Shown here: positions 33,554 through 42,927 of the stretch, piece after piece
Numbering within the stretch: position 1 is the stretch's first letter
How the letters are laid out: each line of letters opens with the position of its first letter
Assembly: GCF_009738185.1 (NCBI RefSeq)
Contig: NZ_CP046509.1
Span: 4,033,501 to 4,097,500 of the forward strand
Reading direction: 5' to 3'
From: Erwinia sorbitola
GTDB taxonomy: Bacteria > Pseudomonadota > Gammaproteobacteria > Enterobacterales > Enterobacteriaceae
DNA length: 64,000 nt
Program-made: the position numbers and the translations under genes
The notes under the pieces: model-generated
What the model saw: the letters and a program-made list of their open reading frames with translations, nothing else
Databases searched by the model: none
Told to the model about the DNA's origin: nothing

Positions 33554-35581
33554 ATGCTTCCTTCGAAAGTAGTTCACTGCAAAGCAGTACGCACGGTGCC
33601 ACTGCTGCTGGCCGCCCTGATTTTCGCCGGGTGTACCGGCCAAGCTCCGCAAACGCCTACGGCGAATGTACAGGGGGCAGCCAACGGAACCTCTGACTAT
33701 TATCTGCAACAGATGCAGCAAAGCGCAGATGATAACAAGGTTGACTGGCAATTACTCGCAATCAGAGCGTTGTTGAACGAAGGGAAGATTCCTCAAGCCA
33801 ACGACCAGCTAACGCAATTACCGCAGGATCTGAATGCCACCCGGCTCCAGGAGCTGCTGCTGCTTCAGGCACAGATGAGTGTGGCGCAGCAGAACCTGCC
33901 TGATGCTGCCGCGAAACTGAAACAGATCGACACCAGCGCGCTGTCACCAGAGCAGCAGGTACGTTACTTCCAGCTGCAAATAGCCACCAGCCAGGGGCGC
34001 CCTTCGCTGGATGTCCTGCGCGCCTATATTGCCCAGCAAGCGCTGCTAACTAACCCGGCCGATAAGCAGAAAAATATCGATGCCACCTGGCAAACCCTGG
34101 CACAGATGACGCCAGAGCAGATGAACAATATCACCATCAACGCCGATGAAAATGTGTTGCAGGGCTGGATAGATTTGCTGGGCGTGTATCATGCCAACGT
34201 CAGCGACCCGGATATGCTTAAAGCGGGCATCAGCGACTGGCAGACGCGTTATCCTAATAACCCTGCGGCCAAAATGCTGCCGACGGCGCTGACGCAGGTA
34301 CAGAACTTCCAGCCTGCCTCTACCGGGAAAATCGCCCTGCTGCTGCCGTTGAGCGGCCAGGCGCAGGTGTTTGCCAACGCCATCCAGAAGGGCTTTAACG
34401 ACGCAAAAAATGGCGTTCTGGCTCAGGGCAGCACCCCGGCTCCGGCAGAAGCAGCTCCGGTTCAGGCTCCTGAAGCAGTACCGGCAGCGCCTGACGCCGT
34501 AGTCAGCACGTCTGCTGCGCCAACGGATACTACCGCAGCCCAGCCAGCAGAGGTTCAGCCGCAGTCGGTTCCGGCCAACAGCGTTGAAACGGCGGCACCG
34601 TCGAGCAGTACTCAGGTTCAGGTTTACGACAGCAGTACCCAACCCGTTGATCAGCTGCTGGCCCAGGCAAAAAATGATGGCGCTACGCTGGTGGTCGGCC
34701 CGCTATTGAAAAATCACGTTGAACAGCTGGCTAACAGCCAGACGCCACTGAACGTTCTGGCGCTGAATGAACCGGAAAATATCCAGAACCGTCCGAATCT
34801 TTGCTACTTTGCGCTTTCTCCTGAAGACGAAGCGCGGGATGCTGCGCATCATATGTGGGATCAGGGCAAGCGCACTCCGCTGATGCTGGTGCCTCGCAGT
34901 TCGTTAGGTGATCGCGTAAATAAAGCCTTTGCTGCGGAGTGGCAGAAGCTGGGTGGCGGCACAGTATTGCAGCAGCAGTTCGGTTCTAAAACGGAGCTGA
35001 GACAGGGTATTAACAGTGGCGGGGGGATCCGTCTGACCGGTACTCCGGTCAATGTACAGCCTGCGGCAGCGACAGGGGTGACCATTGGTGGCCTGACTAT
35101 TCCGGCCCCGATAACCGATCCACAGGTCAGCACCAGCAACGGCAGCGTGGATTCAGTGTATATTGTCGCCACACAGGATGAACTGGCGCTGATTAAGCCG
35201 ATGATCGCCATGCGTGTCAGCAGCCGTGATAATGTGGGGCTGTATGCCAGCTCACGCAGCAATCAGGCGGGGGCAGGTCCGGACTACCGTCTGGAGATGG
35301 ACGGCTTGCAATATAGCGATATCCCGCTGCTTTCTGGTGCTAATCCGGCCCTGATGCAGCAGGCAGTGAAGACGTTTAACAATGATTACTCACTGGTTCG
35401 TCTCTATGCGATGGGCATTGACGCCTGGACGCTGGCGAATCACTTCAGCGAGATGCGCTCGCTGCCTGGTTTCCAGATCAAAGGGGACACCGGCAACCTG
35501 AGCGCGACTCAGGACTGCGTCATTAACAGGAAGTTAGTGTGGAGCCAGTATCGTCAGGGGCAGGTCGTTCCGGCCGCCTGA
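33554..35581 (+). CDS. lpoA: Penicillin-binding protein 1A activator lipoprotein
   Basis: 675 residues from the ATG at 33554 (MLPSKVVHCKAVRTVPLLLA), giving a lipoprotein signal with cysteine in ALIFAGC. The frame is open upstream to 33434 but without a signal there. N-terminal TPR-like domain (about 40-245), a PBP-like C-terminal domain (about 255-675) and, within it, a long Ala/Pro/Gln-rich insert (about 295-355). LpoA is an outer-membrane lipoprotein that activates PBP1A during peptidoglycan synthesis. The end overlaps yraN by 43 bases. Confidence 0.96.
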   Translation: MLPSKVVHCKAVRTVPLLLAALIFAGCTGQAPQTPTANVQGAANGTSDYYLQQMQQSADDNKVDWQLLAIRALLNEGKIPQANDQLTQLPQDLNATRLQELLLLQAQMSVAQQNLPDAAAKLKQIDTSALSPEQQVRYFQLQIATSQGRPSLDVLRAYIAQQALLTNPADKQKNIDATWQTLAQMTPEQMNNITINADENVLQGWIDLLGVYHANVSDPDMLKAGISDWQTRYPNNPAAKMLPTALTQVQNFQPASTGKIALLLPLSGQAQVFANAIQKGFNDAKNGVLAQGSTPAPAEAAPVQAPEAVPAAPDAVVSTSAAPTDTTAAQPAEVQPQSVPANSVETAAPSSSTQVQVYDSSTQPVDQLLAQAKNDGATLVVGPLLKNHVEQLANSQTPLNVLALNEPENIQNRPNLCYFALSPEDEARDAAHHMWDQGKRTPLMLVPRSSLGDRVNKAFAAEWQKLGGGTVLQQQFGSKTELRQGINSGGGIRLTGTPVNVQPAAATGVTIGGLTIPAPITDPQVSTSNGSVDSVYIVATQDELALIKPMIAMRVSSRDNVGLYASSRSNQAGAGPDYRLEMDGLQYSDIPLLSGANPALMQQAVKTFNNDYSLVRLYAMGIDAWTLANHFSEMRSLPGFQIKGDTGNLSATQDCVINRKLVWSQYRQGQVVPAA

Positions 35582-35931
35582 GTCGACAACAACAAGGGGC
35601 GGCCTGCGAACGTCAGGCGCGCCACCTGTTGCAAACATCAGGTCTGCGTTTTGTCGCCGCCAATGTGCGCTACCGCGCAGGCGAAATTGACCTGATTATG
35701 CGTGATAAACTGGTGTGGGTTTTTGTTGAGGTTCGCTACCGGCGCGATGCCCGATTTGGTGGCGCAGCGGCCAGCATTACCCGCAGTAAACAACAAAAGC
35801 TGTTGCATGCAGCGGCGCTATGGCTGAACAGCCGTGGGCAGAGTTTCGACACGGCTGACTGCCGTTTTGATGTGGTAGCCTTCACCGGCGAACAGGTGGA
35901 GTGGTTACCCAATGCATTTACAGCAGAATAA
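35539..35931 (+). CDS. yraN: UPF0102 endonuclease-like protein
   Basis: 130 residues from a GTG at 35539 with AGGAAG upstream, overlapping the end of lpoA in another frame. UPF0102 family: GEIDLIMRD and VFVEVRYRRDARFGGAAASI carry the D...ExK-like restriction-fold residues, with the usual lysine changed to an arginine as in E. coli. The family is related to Holliday-junction resolvases; the cellular function is unknown. Coupled to lpoA. Confidence 0.93.
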   Translation: MEPVSSGAGRSGRLSRQQQGAACERQARHLLQTSGLRFVAANVRYRAGEIDLIMRDKLVWVFVEVRYRRDARFGGAAASITRSKQQKLLHAAALWLNSRGQSFDTADCRFDVVAFTGEQVEWLPNAFTAE

Positions 35932-35970
35932 TGGCCTGTTTTAACAGGCTAAATCAACCAGGTGAATGAC

Positions 35971-36561
35971 GTGCTGGAAAGAATTAAAGTCTGTTTTACC
36001 GAAAGTATTCAAACCCAAATCGCAGCGGCAGAAGCCCTGCCGGATGCCATATCACGCGCAGCGATGACCATCGTCCAGTCGCTGCTTAATGGCAACAAAA
36101 TCCTGAGCTGTGGCAACGGAACCTCCAGCGCCAATGCCCAGCATTTTGCTGCCAGCATGATCAACCGTTTTGAAACCGAGCGCCCAAGCCTGCCTGCTAT
36201 CGCTCTCAGCGCCGATAATGTGCTGCTGACGGCGATTGGCAACGATCGCCTGCACGAAGAGATCTACGCCAAGCAGGTGCGCGCCTTAGGCCACGCCGGA
36301 GATATTTTGCTGGCGATCTCAACCCGCGGCAACAGCCGTGATATTGTCAAAGCTGTAGAAGCAGCGGTTACGCGTGATATGACGATTATTGCGCTGACCG
36401 GCTACGACGGCGGTGAACTCGCCGGTCTGCTGGGACCACAGGATGTGGAGATTCGTATCCCCTCGCATCGCAGCGCGAGAATTCAGGAAATGCATATGTT
36501 AACCGTGAATTGTCTGTGCGATTTAATAGATAACACTTTGTTTCCCCACCAGGATGTTTAA
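35971..36561 (+). CDS. diaA: DnaA initiator-associating protein
   Basis: 196 residues from a GTG at 35971 (AGGTG about 7 bases upstream), which matches the E. coli start MQERIKACF; an earlier in-frame GTG lies at 35962. SIS-domain fold with ILSCGNGTSSANAQHFAASM and AISTRGNSRDIV. DiaA forms a tetramer that binds several DnaA molecules and promotes timely replication initiation at oriC. Over 85% of residues agree with E. coli by eye. Confidence 0.96.
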   Translation: MLERIKVCFTESIQTQIAAAEALPDAISRAAMTIVQSLLNGNKILSCGNGTSSANAQHFAASMINRFETERPSLPAIALSADNVLLTAIGNDRLHEEIYAKQVRALGHAGDILLAISTRGNSRDIVKAVEAAVTRDMTIIALTGYDGGELAGLLGPQDVEIRIPSHRSARIQEMHMLTVNCLCDLIDNTLFPHQDV

Positions 36562-36571
36562 AGGAGCTTAA

Positions 36572-37144
36572 ATGAAGGCATTATCTGCATGTGCAGTTAT
36601 CCTTACCGCGTTGATGTTACAGGGCTGTGTGGCTGCGGTTGTAGGCAGCGCGGCCGTCGCAACAAAAAGCGCCACCGATCCCCGCTCCGTAGGCACTCAG
36701 GTTGATGACGGCACCTTAGAGCTGCGAGTCACTAACGCGTTATCCAAAGACGAACAGATCAAACAAAATACCCATATTGTCGCCACGGCCTATCAGGGCA
36801 AAGTGCTGCTGACCGGTCAGGCGCCAAGCAGCGACCTGGCAACCCGGGCGAAACAGATCGCCGTAGGCGTGGATGGTGCTACTGAGGTCTATAACGAAAT
36901 CCGCACCGGTAGCAAAGTCAGCTTCGGTACGGCTTCTTCTGATACCTGGATCACCACCAAAGTACGTTCACAGCTGCTGGGCAGCGATCAGGTGAAATCC
37001 TCAAACGTGAAGGTCACCACTGAAAATGGTGAAGTGTTCCTGCTGGGCCTGGTAACAGAGTCCGAAGGGAAAGCGGCGGCAGATATCGCCAGCCGGGTGA
37101 ACGGCGTTAAGCACGTCACCACCGCGTTTACCATTTTGAAATAA
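36572..37144 (+). CDS. dolP: Outer-membrane BON-domain lipoprotein
   Basis: 190 residues. Lipoprotein signal with cysteine in ALMLQGC, followed by two BON domains (about 47-115 and 125-190) with VNGVKHVTTAFTIL at the end. DolP (YraP) localises at division sites and BAM-rich regions and supports envelope integrity. It is 10 bases after diaA; AAGGAG precedes the ATG. Confidence 0.96.
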   Translation: MKALSACAVILTALMLQGCVAAVVGSAAVATKSATDPRSVGTQVDDGTLELRVTNALSKDEQIKQNTHIVATAYQGKVLLTGQAPSSDLATRAKQIAVGVDGATEVYNEIRTGSKVSFGTASSDTWITTKVRSQLLGSDQVKSSNVKVTTENGEVFLLGLVTESEGKAAADIASRVNGVKHVTTAFTILK

Positions 37145-37156
37145 GCATCGAGAAAA

Positions 37157-37180
37157 GGGTCAGGGATGCCTGACCCTCTT
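37157..37180 (+). terminator. REP-like hairpin serving as possible terminator of dolP
   Basis: GGGTCAGG and CCTGACCC pair perfectly around the loop GATG, followed by TCTTC. The arm sequence is the same as the REP palindrome at 32111-32130, but the GTAG foot is missing. Confidence 0.6.
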
Positions 37181-37241
37181 CATAAATAAATTCGCTGATA
37201 ATATCAATCCGCTACTGTTTCCCGCCCGCTGTTCCCACGCT

Positions 37242-39152
37242 TTATAAACGGCTTAAGCAGTCCATCGCCACCGCCTTAAAACTGGCAAAATCACGGCTGT
37301 CACGCAGTCGGCTCATCGCCCTTTCACGCATAAACGTCACAAACAGATCGTAAATGGCCATCGCCTCTTCATACTCTGATTTACTGATCGCCAGCAGGAA
37401 AATCACATACGCCGTCTCATCACCCCAGGCTATCCCCTGAGGGGCCAGTACGGTGTAGACACAGGTTTTCTTCGCCATCAGCCCGAGGGAGTGCGGTAGC
37501 GCAATTCCTTCGCCAAGCATGGTGCTGACAATCGCTTCGCGCTCCTCCACCGACGGATAAAACGATGCATCGACCATGCCCTCGCCTTCCAGCTGATCGC
37601 ACAGCTGGCGGAATAATCCGGAACGATCCATCGGGCGATCGATAATGCAAAAGTGGCCGGCGTCGAAGAAACGCTCCAGCATATAGGGGCGCGTTCGATC
37701 CAGCAGCACCAGTTTCCCTATCTGCTCAAGCTGGTATTCGGTAGGGAACGGTGACATCACCACTACCGGTTTACCCTTGTCGCTGAGGCGCACCGTGGAG
37801 ATAACAAAATCCTCCTCTACGCTCGCTTTCAGCTCATATTCACGCAGAGAAATGGTATCACTCACCACAATCTGCGGATATTTTCGCAGCAGCATGGCTT
37901 CGATCATGCGCACGGTGGAGTTGCCGGTATCACACACCAGCAGAATTTGCGGATGGCGCTGATAGCCCACGTTGTAGTGGCGCTCCAGACCCACACCAAT
38001 ATGCAGCACCAGGAAGCCGATCTCGTTTTCACTGATGGTATAGGGCGAGTATTTCCCCCAGCTGGAGACCGCCGCCAGCGTTACATCCCACGCCATCGGA
38101 TAGTGCTGTTTGATATTGGACAGCAGCGGATTAGGGATCTGGATCTGATAACGCACCCGGGTGATCATCGTCTTAATATGCGTCAGCAGATCCGCATGGA
38201 GCTGCGGATCGTTTTGCAGATTGAAATTATAATGGGTGTTGATATACCTGAGGATATAGTCCACCAGCGAGTCACCATCATCCGGGCTGATCACGCTGGC
38301 TACGCTCTCTTCAACCCGACGGGCCGCGATATTCACACGCAGATAGGCCTCTTCCGCCGGGGAGATTGCCTTTCCGGTCATTGGCCTCATCATATTCACA
38401 ATATGGCGCGCAGCATGGCGCACCTCATCATCAACGTCTTCCGCCGTGAAATCCGTCAACGGGTAGCCCTCGCTGATACGACGAACCGCAACGGCACAGT
38501 AGAGGCGCAGATAGAGCTCGCCCTCATCGGTAAGGCGAATATTAAAGCGCGACAGGCACTGTTGCAGCAGCGGTTGCAGGGTATCGAGCATCCCCTGGTT
38601 CAGCGCTTCCAGCCTGAGCAACGGACTGTCACTGTCCTCCTGAGCGATCTGATACAGCAAATCCGTCAGGCTGGTGCGCATTGCCACTTCTGTACCAAAC
38701 AGTTTCATCCCGTAACGTGGTTTGGTTTCAATTGCCAGCTGATAACGGGCCAGCCATTCTCTGACTTCCGCCATATCGCTTTGCAATGTGGTGCGACTGA
38801 CAAACCATTCATCCGCCAGGTCTTCCAGCTTCAGGGAAAAAGCCGAAGTCAGAAAACGGGTGAGCAGGTAATGCACACGCTCCGGCGAAGTACGCGGTAC
38901 CCGCAGATGGGAGGGAGATTGCTGTAGCAGCGCGGTGTAGCGCGGCAGATCGTCAATTTTTAGCTGGTAGCCCGCGCCGCGATTCAGCACCAGACTGGCA
39001 CCGTGATCGGCCAGCAGCTCATTCAGCACATTGATATCGGTACGCACGGTGCGCGTAGAGACGGCCAAACGGCGCGCCAGCTCATCCTGCGGCAGCGTTT
39101 CGTTTTGCAGTAAATCAAACAACTGAGCCAGTCGTTGGTTCGGGAATCTCAC
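37242..39152 (-). CDS. BglG/MtlR-type PTS-regulated transcriptional activator
   Basis: 636 residues. Domain order: two winged HTH segments (about 1-60 and 90-150, with LPQDELARRLAVSTRTVRTD), PRD1 (about 190-295), PRD2 (about 300-405), a PTS IIB-like domain (ILLVCDTGNSTVRMIEAML, about 410-495) and a IIA-like domain with the phosphorylatable His in GIALPHSLG (about 500-636). Such proteins respond to PTS phosphorylation and substrate-specific IIB. The first codon is a GTG at 39152 with no clear ribosome-binding site; no better start is in frame. Located just downstream of the cluster on the same strand, it is the likely local regulator. Confidence 0.85.
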   Translation of the reverse strand: MRFPNQRLAQLFDLLQNETLPQDELARRLAVSTRTVRTDINVLNELLADHGASLVLNRGAGYQLKIDDLPRYTALLQQSPSHLRVPRTSPERVHYLLTRFLTSAFSLKLEDLADEWFVSRTTLQSDMAEVREWLARYQLAIETKPRYGMKLFGTEVAMRTSLTDLLYQIAQEDSDSPLLRLEALNQGMLDTLQPLLQQCLSRFNIRLTDEGELYLRLYCAVAVRRISEGYPLTDFTAEDVDDEVRHAARHIVNMMRPMTGKAISPAEEAYLRVNIAARRVEESVASVISPDDGDSLVDYILRYINTHYNFNLQNDPQLHADLLTHIKTMITRVRYQIQIPNPLLSNIKQHYPMAWDVTLAAVSSWGKYSPYTISENEIGFLVLHIGVGLERHYNVGYQRHPQILLVCDTGNSTVRMIEAMLLRKYPQIVVSDTISLREYELKASVEEDFVISTVRLSDKGKPVVVMSPFPTEYQLEQIGKLVLLDRTRPYMLERFFDAGHFCIIDRPMDRSGLFRQLCDQLEGEGMVDASFYPSVEEREAIVSTMLGEGIALPHSLGLMAKKTCVYTVLAPQGIAWGDETAYVIFLLAISKSEYEEAMAIYDLFVTFMRERAMSRLRDSRDFASFKAVAMDCLSRL

Positions 39153-39251
39153 GGAGGCATCACTTTTAAATATTTCACCAAGAGAAAACGTAACTTATTT
39201 TTCGACGAAAAAATAGTGCACCCCGGACGGTGCCGGGGCATATGGCCGGGA

Positions 39252-39989
39252 TCAACCCACTAACTTTTTCGTTATTGTCAGCAACGTAGCCACATCTTCC
39301 GGGCGGGTCTGCCCTTCGCTATCAATAATGGAGCTGTAGATATGCGGGATAATTTTGCTGACGCCCGCGTCCAGTGCGATCCGCAGGATCGCCTCAAAGT
39401 TTTCCAGATCGATCCCGCCGGTCGGCTCCAGCCAGAAGTCCTGCGCGGCGCAGGCTTCCGCTACCGCTGTGAATTCATCAATGGATTTCAGTCCCCCCAT
39501 CGGGAAGTACTTCACTGAGCTGCCGCCCATATCTTTCAGCATGGCAATCGCCGTTGTCACCGGAATAACGCCATCTGCGGCCTGTGAACTGAGCGGCCCG
39601 GTAGAAATTTTCACCAGACCAGGCTGGCCGGTTGGCGAAATCAGCCCGTTAACCACGGTCTGCGACTGACGCAGCAGCGCACGGCTGGTGCCGACGCCGG
39701 TAAACACCTGATTAACGTGCTGTGGTTGAATCTGTGCGGAGATCTCACTGACCATCAGTGACTGGTTCGGGTCACCCGCTCCCAGCCCGACGGAGAGCGC
39801 ATTGTCGATTAGCGTGGCATACTCACGCATATCCGTTACGGCGCTTGCCACATCGGGATAATTTTTGGAGAGGACGCCGACCAGCACGTGGCCTTCAGCC
39901 GCCAGCCAGATATCGCGGGCGTTCTGTTTAGATCCGGCCAGTACATTAAGGCACACCCGGTCACGGTAAAATTTTGGTGTCAGCGTCAT
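39252..39989 (-). CDS. DgaF-like KDGP aldolase family protein (EF_0839 type)
   Basis: 245 residues. TIM-barrel aldolase related to 2-dehydro-3-deoxy-6-phosphogluconate aldolases: SVKYFPMGGLKSIDEFTAV contains the Schiff-base lysine region and FWLEPTGGIDLENFEAIL the phosphate-binding loop. DgaF, the characterised relative, splits 2-keto-3-deoxygluconate 6-phosphate into pyruvate and glyceraldehyde 3-phosphate. The start overlaps the end of the preceding lyase gene by 4 bases. Last structural gene of the operon. Confidence 0.85.
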   Translation of the reverse strand: MTLTPKFYRDRVCLNVLAGSKQNARDIWLAAEGHVLVGVLSKNYPDVASAVTDMREYATLIDNALSVGLGAGDPNQSLMVSEISAQIQPQHVNQVFTGVGTSRALLRQSQTVVNGLISPTGQPGLVKISTGPLSSQAADGVIPVTTAIAMLKDMGGSSVKYFPMGGLKSIDEFTAVAEACAAQDFWLEPTGGIDLENFEAILRIALDAGVSKIIPHIYSSIIDSEGQTRPEDVATLLTITKKLVG

Positions 39990-41107
39990 GCGCGATTCTC
40001 CCTGTTTAACAGCGTCTGAATAGAGACAAAAATAGTGTGCAGCTGATCCACCGACACGCTGCGCACGTCGACTTCAACAATGCCTTCATTGGCTTTATAG
40101 CCACGGAAATAGATGGCGATATCGCCGGTTTTCAGCGCATGAACCACCTCACCGGTGGTACGGCCAATGGCCGCCTCATCAAAGTGAATTTCTGCCCGGG
40201 CAATATCACGCCCGGCGGCATCCCACACCACGCGCGCCTGAATCCCGCAAAGCTGGTTGAGGTTGTTGATAAATGGCGTCATTTTCTCCACCATCTGCGC
40301 CCCGGTAATCTTCTCCAGACGCTGGAAGTTTTCAATCGCCTGCGTCAGGCCGAGGATGCCCTCTTTGCCTACTTTCATGGCCCGGCCAATCCCCTGCGAT
40401 TGGCGTTTCACCCACTCAACGTACTGCGCTTTACCGGTCACCAATCCGCTGGTTGGCCCTTCAATGGCTTTGGCCCCGCTGTAGATCACCAGGTCAGCCC
40501 CCAGGGCATAATAGATCTGTAAATCCTCTTCGGCGGCAGCATCGACGATCAGCGGCACACCGTGTTTACGCGCAACCACCGCCGCCTGCTCAACGCTGAG
40601 ATGGCTTTTCTGCACGCTGTGATGGGATTTGATATAGAGAATGGCTGCCGTTTGCGGCGTGATGGCCGCTGAGAGCTGTTCAGGTGAACATTCGTTGGCG
40701 TAGCCTGCCTCTATCAGACGGCCGCCGCCCAGCGCCACCATGGTGCCCACCGGCGCGCCAAAGTTGACGTTGTGGCCTTTCGGCAGCACGATCTCGTGCG
40801 GTACCGTCAGAGGGGCCGCATGGAGATTTTCCAGTAGCCAGTGATTATCTTTCACAATTACCGCGGCCACCGACTGGGCGATACCCGCCGAAGCACAGGA
40901 AACCACGACCGCCGCTTCGCATCCCAGCAGCCCTGCAATATAGGCACCGGTTTTATTCACCAGATCTTTCATTTCAAAGTAGTGATTCAGCCCATAATTC
41001 ACCGTCTCCACCACATCCGCACTCGGGGTCGACACACCGAGAATGGTCATGCGGCCGGAGGCATTAATCACCTGCTTTAAGCCATATTTTTCATACACTG
41101 AAGTCAT
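39986..41107 (-). CDS. DgaE-like PLP-dependent ammonia lyase (EF_0838 type)
   Basis: 373 residues. SelA/DgaE family of fold-type I PLP enzymes: INASGRMTILGVST at the N-terminus, VVVSCASAGIAQSVAA, LIVDAAAEED (cofactor Asp) and YSGAKAIEGPTSG with the PLP-binding Lys213. DgaE deaminates D-glucosaminate 6-phosphate to 2-keto-3-deoxygluconate 6-phosphate, which the next gene product would split. It overlaps the upstream amidohydrolase gene by 17 bases and dgaF by 4, showing tight coupling. The precise substrate here is inferred. Confidence 0.85.
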   Translation of the reverse strand: MTSVYEKYGLKQVINASGRMTILGVSTPSADVVETVNYGLNHYFEMKDLVNKTGAYIAGLLGCEAAVVVSCASAGIAQSVAAVIVKDNHWLLENLHAAPLTVPHEIVLPKGHNVNFGAPVGTMVALGGGRLIEAGYANECSPEQLSAAITPQTAAILYIKSHHSVQKSHLSVEQAAVVARKHGVPLIVDAAAEEDLQIYYALGADLVIYSGAKAIEGPTSGLVTGKAQYVEWVKRQSQGIGRAMKVGKEGILGLTQAIENFQRLEKITGAQMVEKMTPFINNLNQLCGIQARVVWDAAGRDIARAEIHFDEAAIGRTTGEVVHALKTGDIAIYFRGYKANEGIVEVDVRSVSVDQLHTIFVSIQTLLNRENRA

Positions 41108-42224
41108 TACGTTTTTTCCCTTCGTTAGTCACGAATACCTGCCCGCCAACCACAGCGGCCACCGGCACCAGCTGTGTTGCGCCAGACAGTGTTTGTCCGT
41201 CAGAGTCACTGAACAGGCAGGATCCCTGCTGTACAGCAAAGAGAGTCAGATCGGCATCCTCTCCGGGCAGCAGCCGTCCTTTGCCCTTCAGCCGCAGCCC
41301 GTCGGCGGCATGGCAGGTTACGCAATCAATCACCTGAGGTAGCGTCATGCCGATGTTCAGAAATTTGGACATCACATGGGCCAGGGTATACACCGGCCCG
41401 TGGAGGCGGTTGCGGCAGTAGATATCCGAACTGATGGTATGAGGCAAAATGCCCTGAGCAATCGCTGCCTGTGCCACCGCAAAACTAAAGCTGGCGCTGC
41501 CATGACCGACATCCAGCCGCACGCCACGCTGCAGCGCGCGGGTAATCGAGGCACGCAGCTCTCCTTCCGGCGTCAGGATGCGGTTTGGTTTACCGTTAAA
41601 GCAGTGGGTAATGATGTCGCCCGAGGTCAGCAGATCGGCAATGTCATCAAGGTTCGGCGGGTTGTTACCGATATGCACCATCAGCGGCAGCAGTCCGTTC
41701 TCCTGCTGCATCGTTTTGGCACGCTCCAGCGGCTGAATACCGTTTTTCTCAACCACGCTGCTGCTGATACGGGCCTTCAGACCGAGGATAAAGCCCGGCA
41801 GACGCTGCACCGCAGCACGGACAGCAGGCCCGTCAATCCGCGCCATATCCGCCAGCTCATTCTGAGTCAGAATGCCGCTGCGGGCGATATTCAACAGCGC
41901 GTATACGCGAGTGTCGGCGCTGCGGGTGAGCTGATAGAAATCATCAATATCATCAGCTCCGGTACTGCCAGCATCCACTACCGTGGTTACCCCGGTGTCG
42001 ACGCCAATCCGGTCAGCTTCATCATGGTAAATCGGTGATTTCGGGTAGCAGTGAACGTGTGAGTCAATCCAGCCCGCACTCAGCCAGTAACGCCCGGCCA
42101 GATCCCATTCACGCTTCGCCGCGCCAGCCACCTGCCCGAGCGCCGCAATTTTGCCGTCGTGGATGGCGATATCGCTCAAAGTGCCGTCGCTGAGACGCCC
42201 CCGCCGGATAATCAGATCAAACAT
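41091..42224 (-). CDS. Amidohydrolase/deacetylase (EF_0837/AHA_3915 type)
   Basis: 377 residues from the ATG at 42224 with GAGGAG upstream; the frame stays open to 42260 without support. Amidohydrolase superfamily, subtype I ligands visible: His56 and His58 (DSHVHC), carboxylated Lys150 (GLKARIS), His184 (MVHIGN), His207 (THCFNG), Asp267 (SSDIYC). Related enzymes include dihydroorotases and N-acyl deacylases. In this cluster it precedes the ammonia lyase, so I infer it removes an acyl group from an amino-sugar acid. Confidence 0.82.
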   Translation of the reverse strand: MFDLIIRRGRLSDGTLSDIAIHDGKIAALGQVAGAAKREWDLAGRYWLSAGWIDSHVHCYPKSPIYHDEADRIGVDTGVTTVVDAGSTGADDIDDFYQLTRSADTRVYALLNIARSGILTQNELADMARIDGPAVRAAVQRLPGFILGLKARISSSVVEKNGIQPLERAKTMQQENGLLPLMVHIGNNPPNLDDIADLLTSGDIITHCFNGKPNRILTPEGELRASITRALQRGVRLDVGHGSASFSFAVAQAAIAQGILPHTISSDIYCRNRLHGPVYTLAHVMSKFLNIGMTLPQVIDCVTCHAADGLRLKGKGRLLPGEDADLTLFAVQQGSCLFSDSDGQTLSGATQLVPVAAVVGGQVFVTNEGKKRNDFSV

Positions 42225-42269
42225 TGCAGACTCCTCGGCGTGACGTCCAATGGCCGCCACGCGGGTTAG

Positions 42270-42920
42270 TTACAGCGCTACCGGGAAGATGGCACCCAGC
42301 GCCATTGCACCGAGGATAGCGCCACCGGTAATCGGCTTGTTCCACAGGTAAAACAGCAGTGAACCGGCCAGCGAACCCAGCCCGATAGGAATCGAGGCGG
42401 CCATAGCTGAGAGAATAATCAACGGCCCGAGGAAACGACCGGAAGTGTTGCCCGCGCCCATCATCACATCTGCACCGTAGGTGGAGTCGCTGTTGCTGAT
42501 GGTGAATTTACGCGCGAGGATAATCAGGTATCCCACCGCCAGGCCAAGCGCCATGCCGGTAACCAAAGAGGCGGCAAAGTTTGCGACCGGAAAGATAAAC
42601 CCGGCCCCCAGCAGCAGGGCAGGCACACCAAGACCAATCCCGGTCTGAATGGCTCCGCCGATATCAAGTATCCCTACCAGCGAACCTTCGATAATCCGTG
42701 CAAACAGGAAGCTGGCACCGAACGCCGCTACCGCGCCATAGACGCCGGTTTCCATTCCTGCACGCAGCATCGAGACGAAGGCCACTTCGTTAAATGCGCC
42801 CAGCCCGTAGACGTAATACATATGCGTCCCGGCGAAGACGCCGGAGGAGAGCAGGCCCACAAAGATCGGAAACGACCAGTCGGCATACCAGAAACCACTT
42901 TTTGTATTTTCCATTTCCAT
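42270..42920 (-). CDS. DUF4310 membrane protein (EF_0832 type)
   Basis: 216 residues with about six membrane helices and glycine-rich turns (GIGLGVPALLLGAGFIFPV, YGADVMMGAGNTSGRFLGP). It starts MEMENTKSGFWYADWSFPIF with GAGGA upstream. This family has no assigned function and occurs only in this type of cluster, 7 bases downstream of DUF4311. I infer that the two form a transporter, by analogy with the paired IIC/IID components of mannose-type PTS. Confidence 0.82.
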   Translation of the reverse strand: MEMENTKSGFWYADWSFPIFVGLLSSGVFAGTHMYYVYGLGAFNEVAFVSMLRAGMETGVYGAVAAFGASFLFARIIEGSLVGILDIGGAIQTGIGLGVPALLLGAGFIFPVANFAASLVTGMALGLAVGYLIILARKFTISNSDSTYGADVMMGAGNTSGRFLGPLIILSAMAASIPIGLGSLAGSLLFYLWNKPITGGAILGAMALGAIFPVAL

Positions 42921-42927
42921 CGTCCTC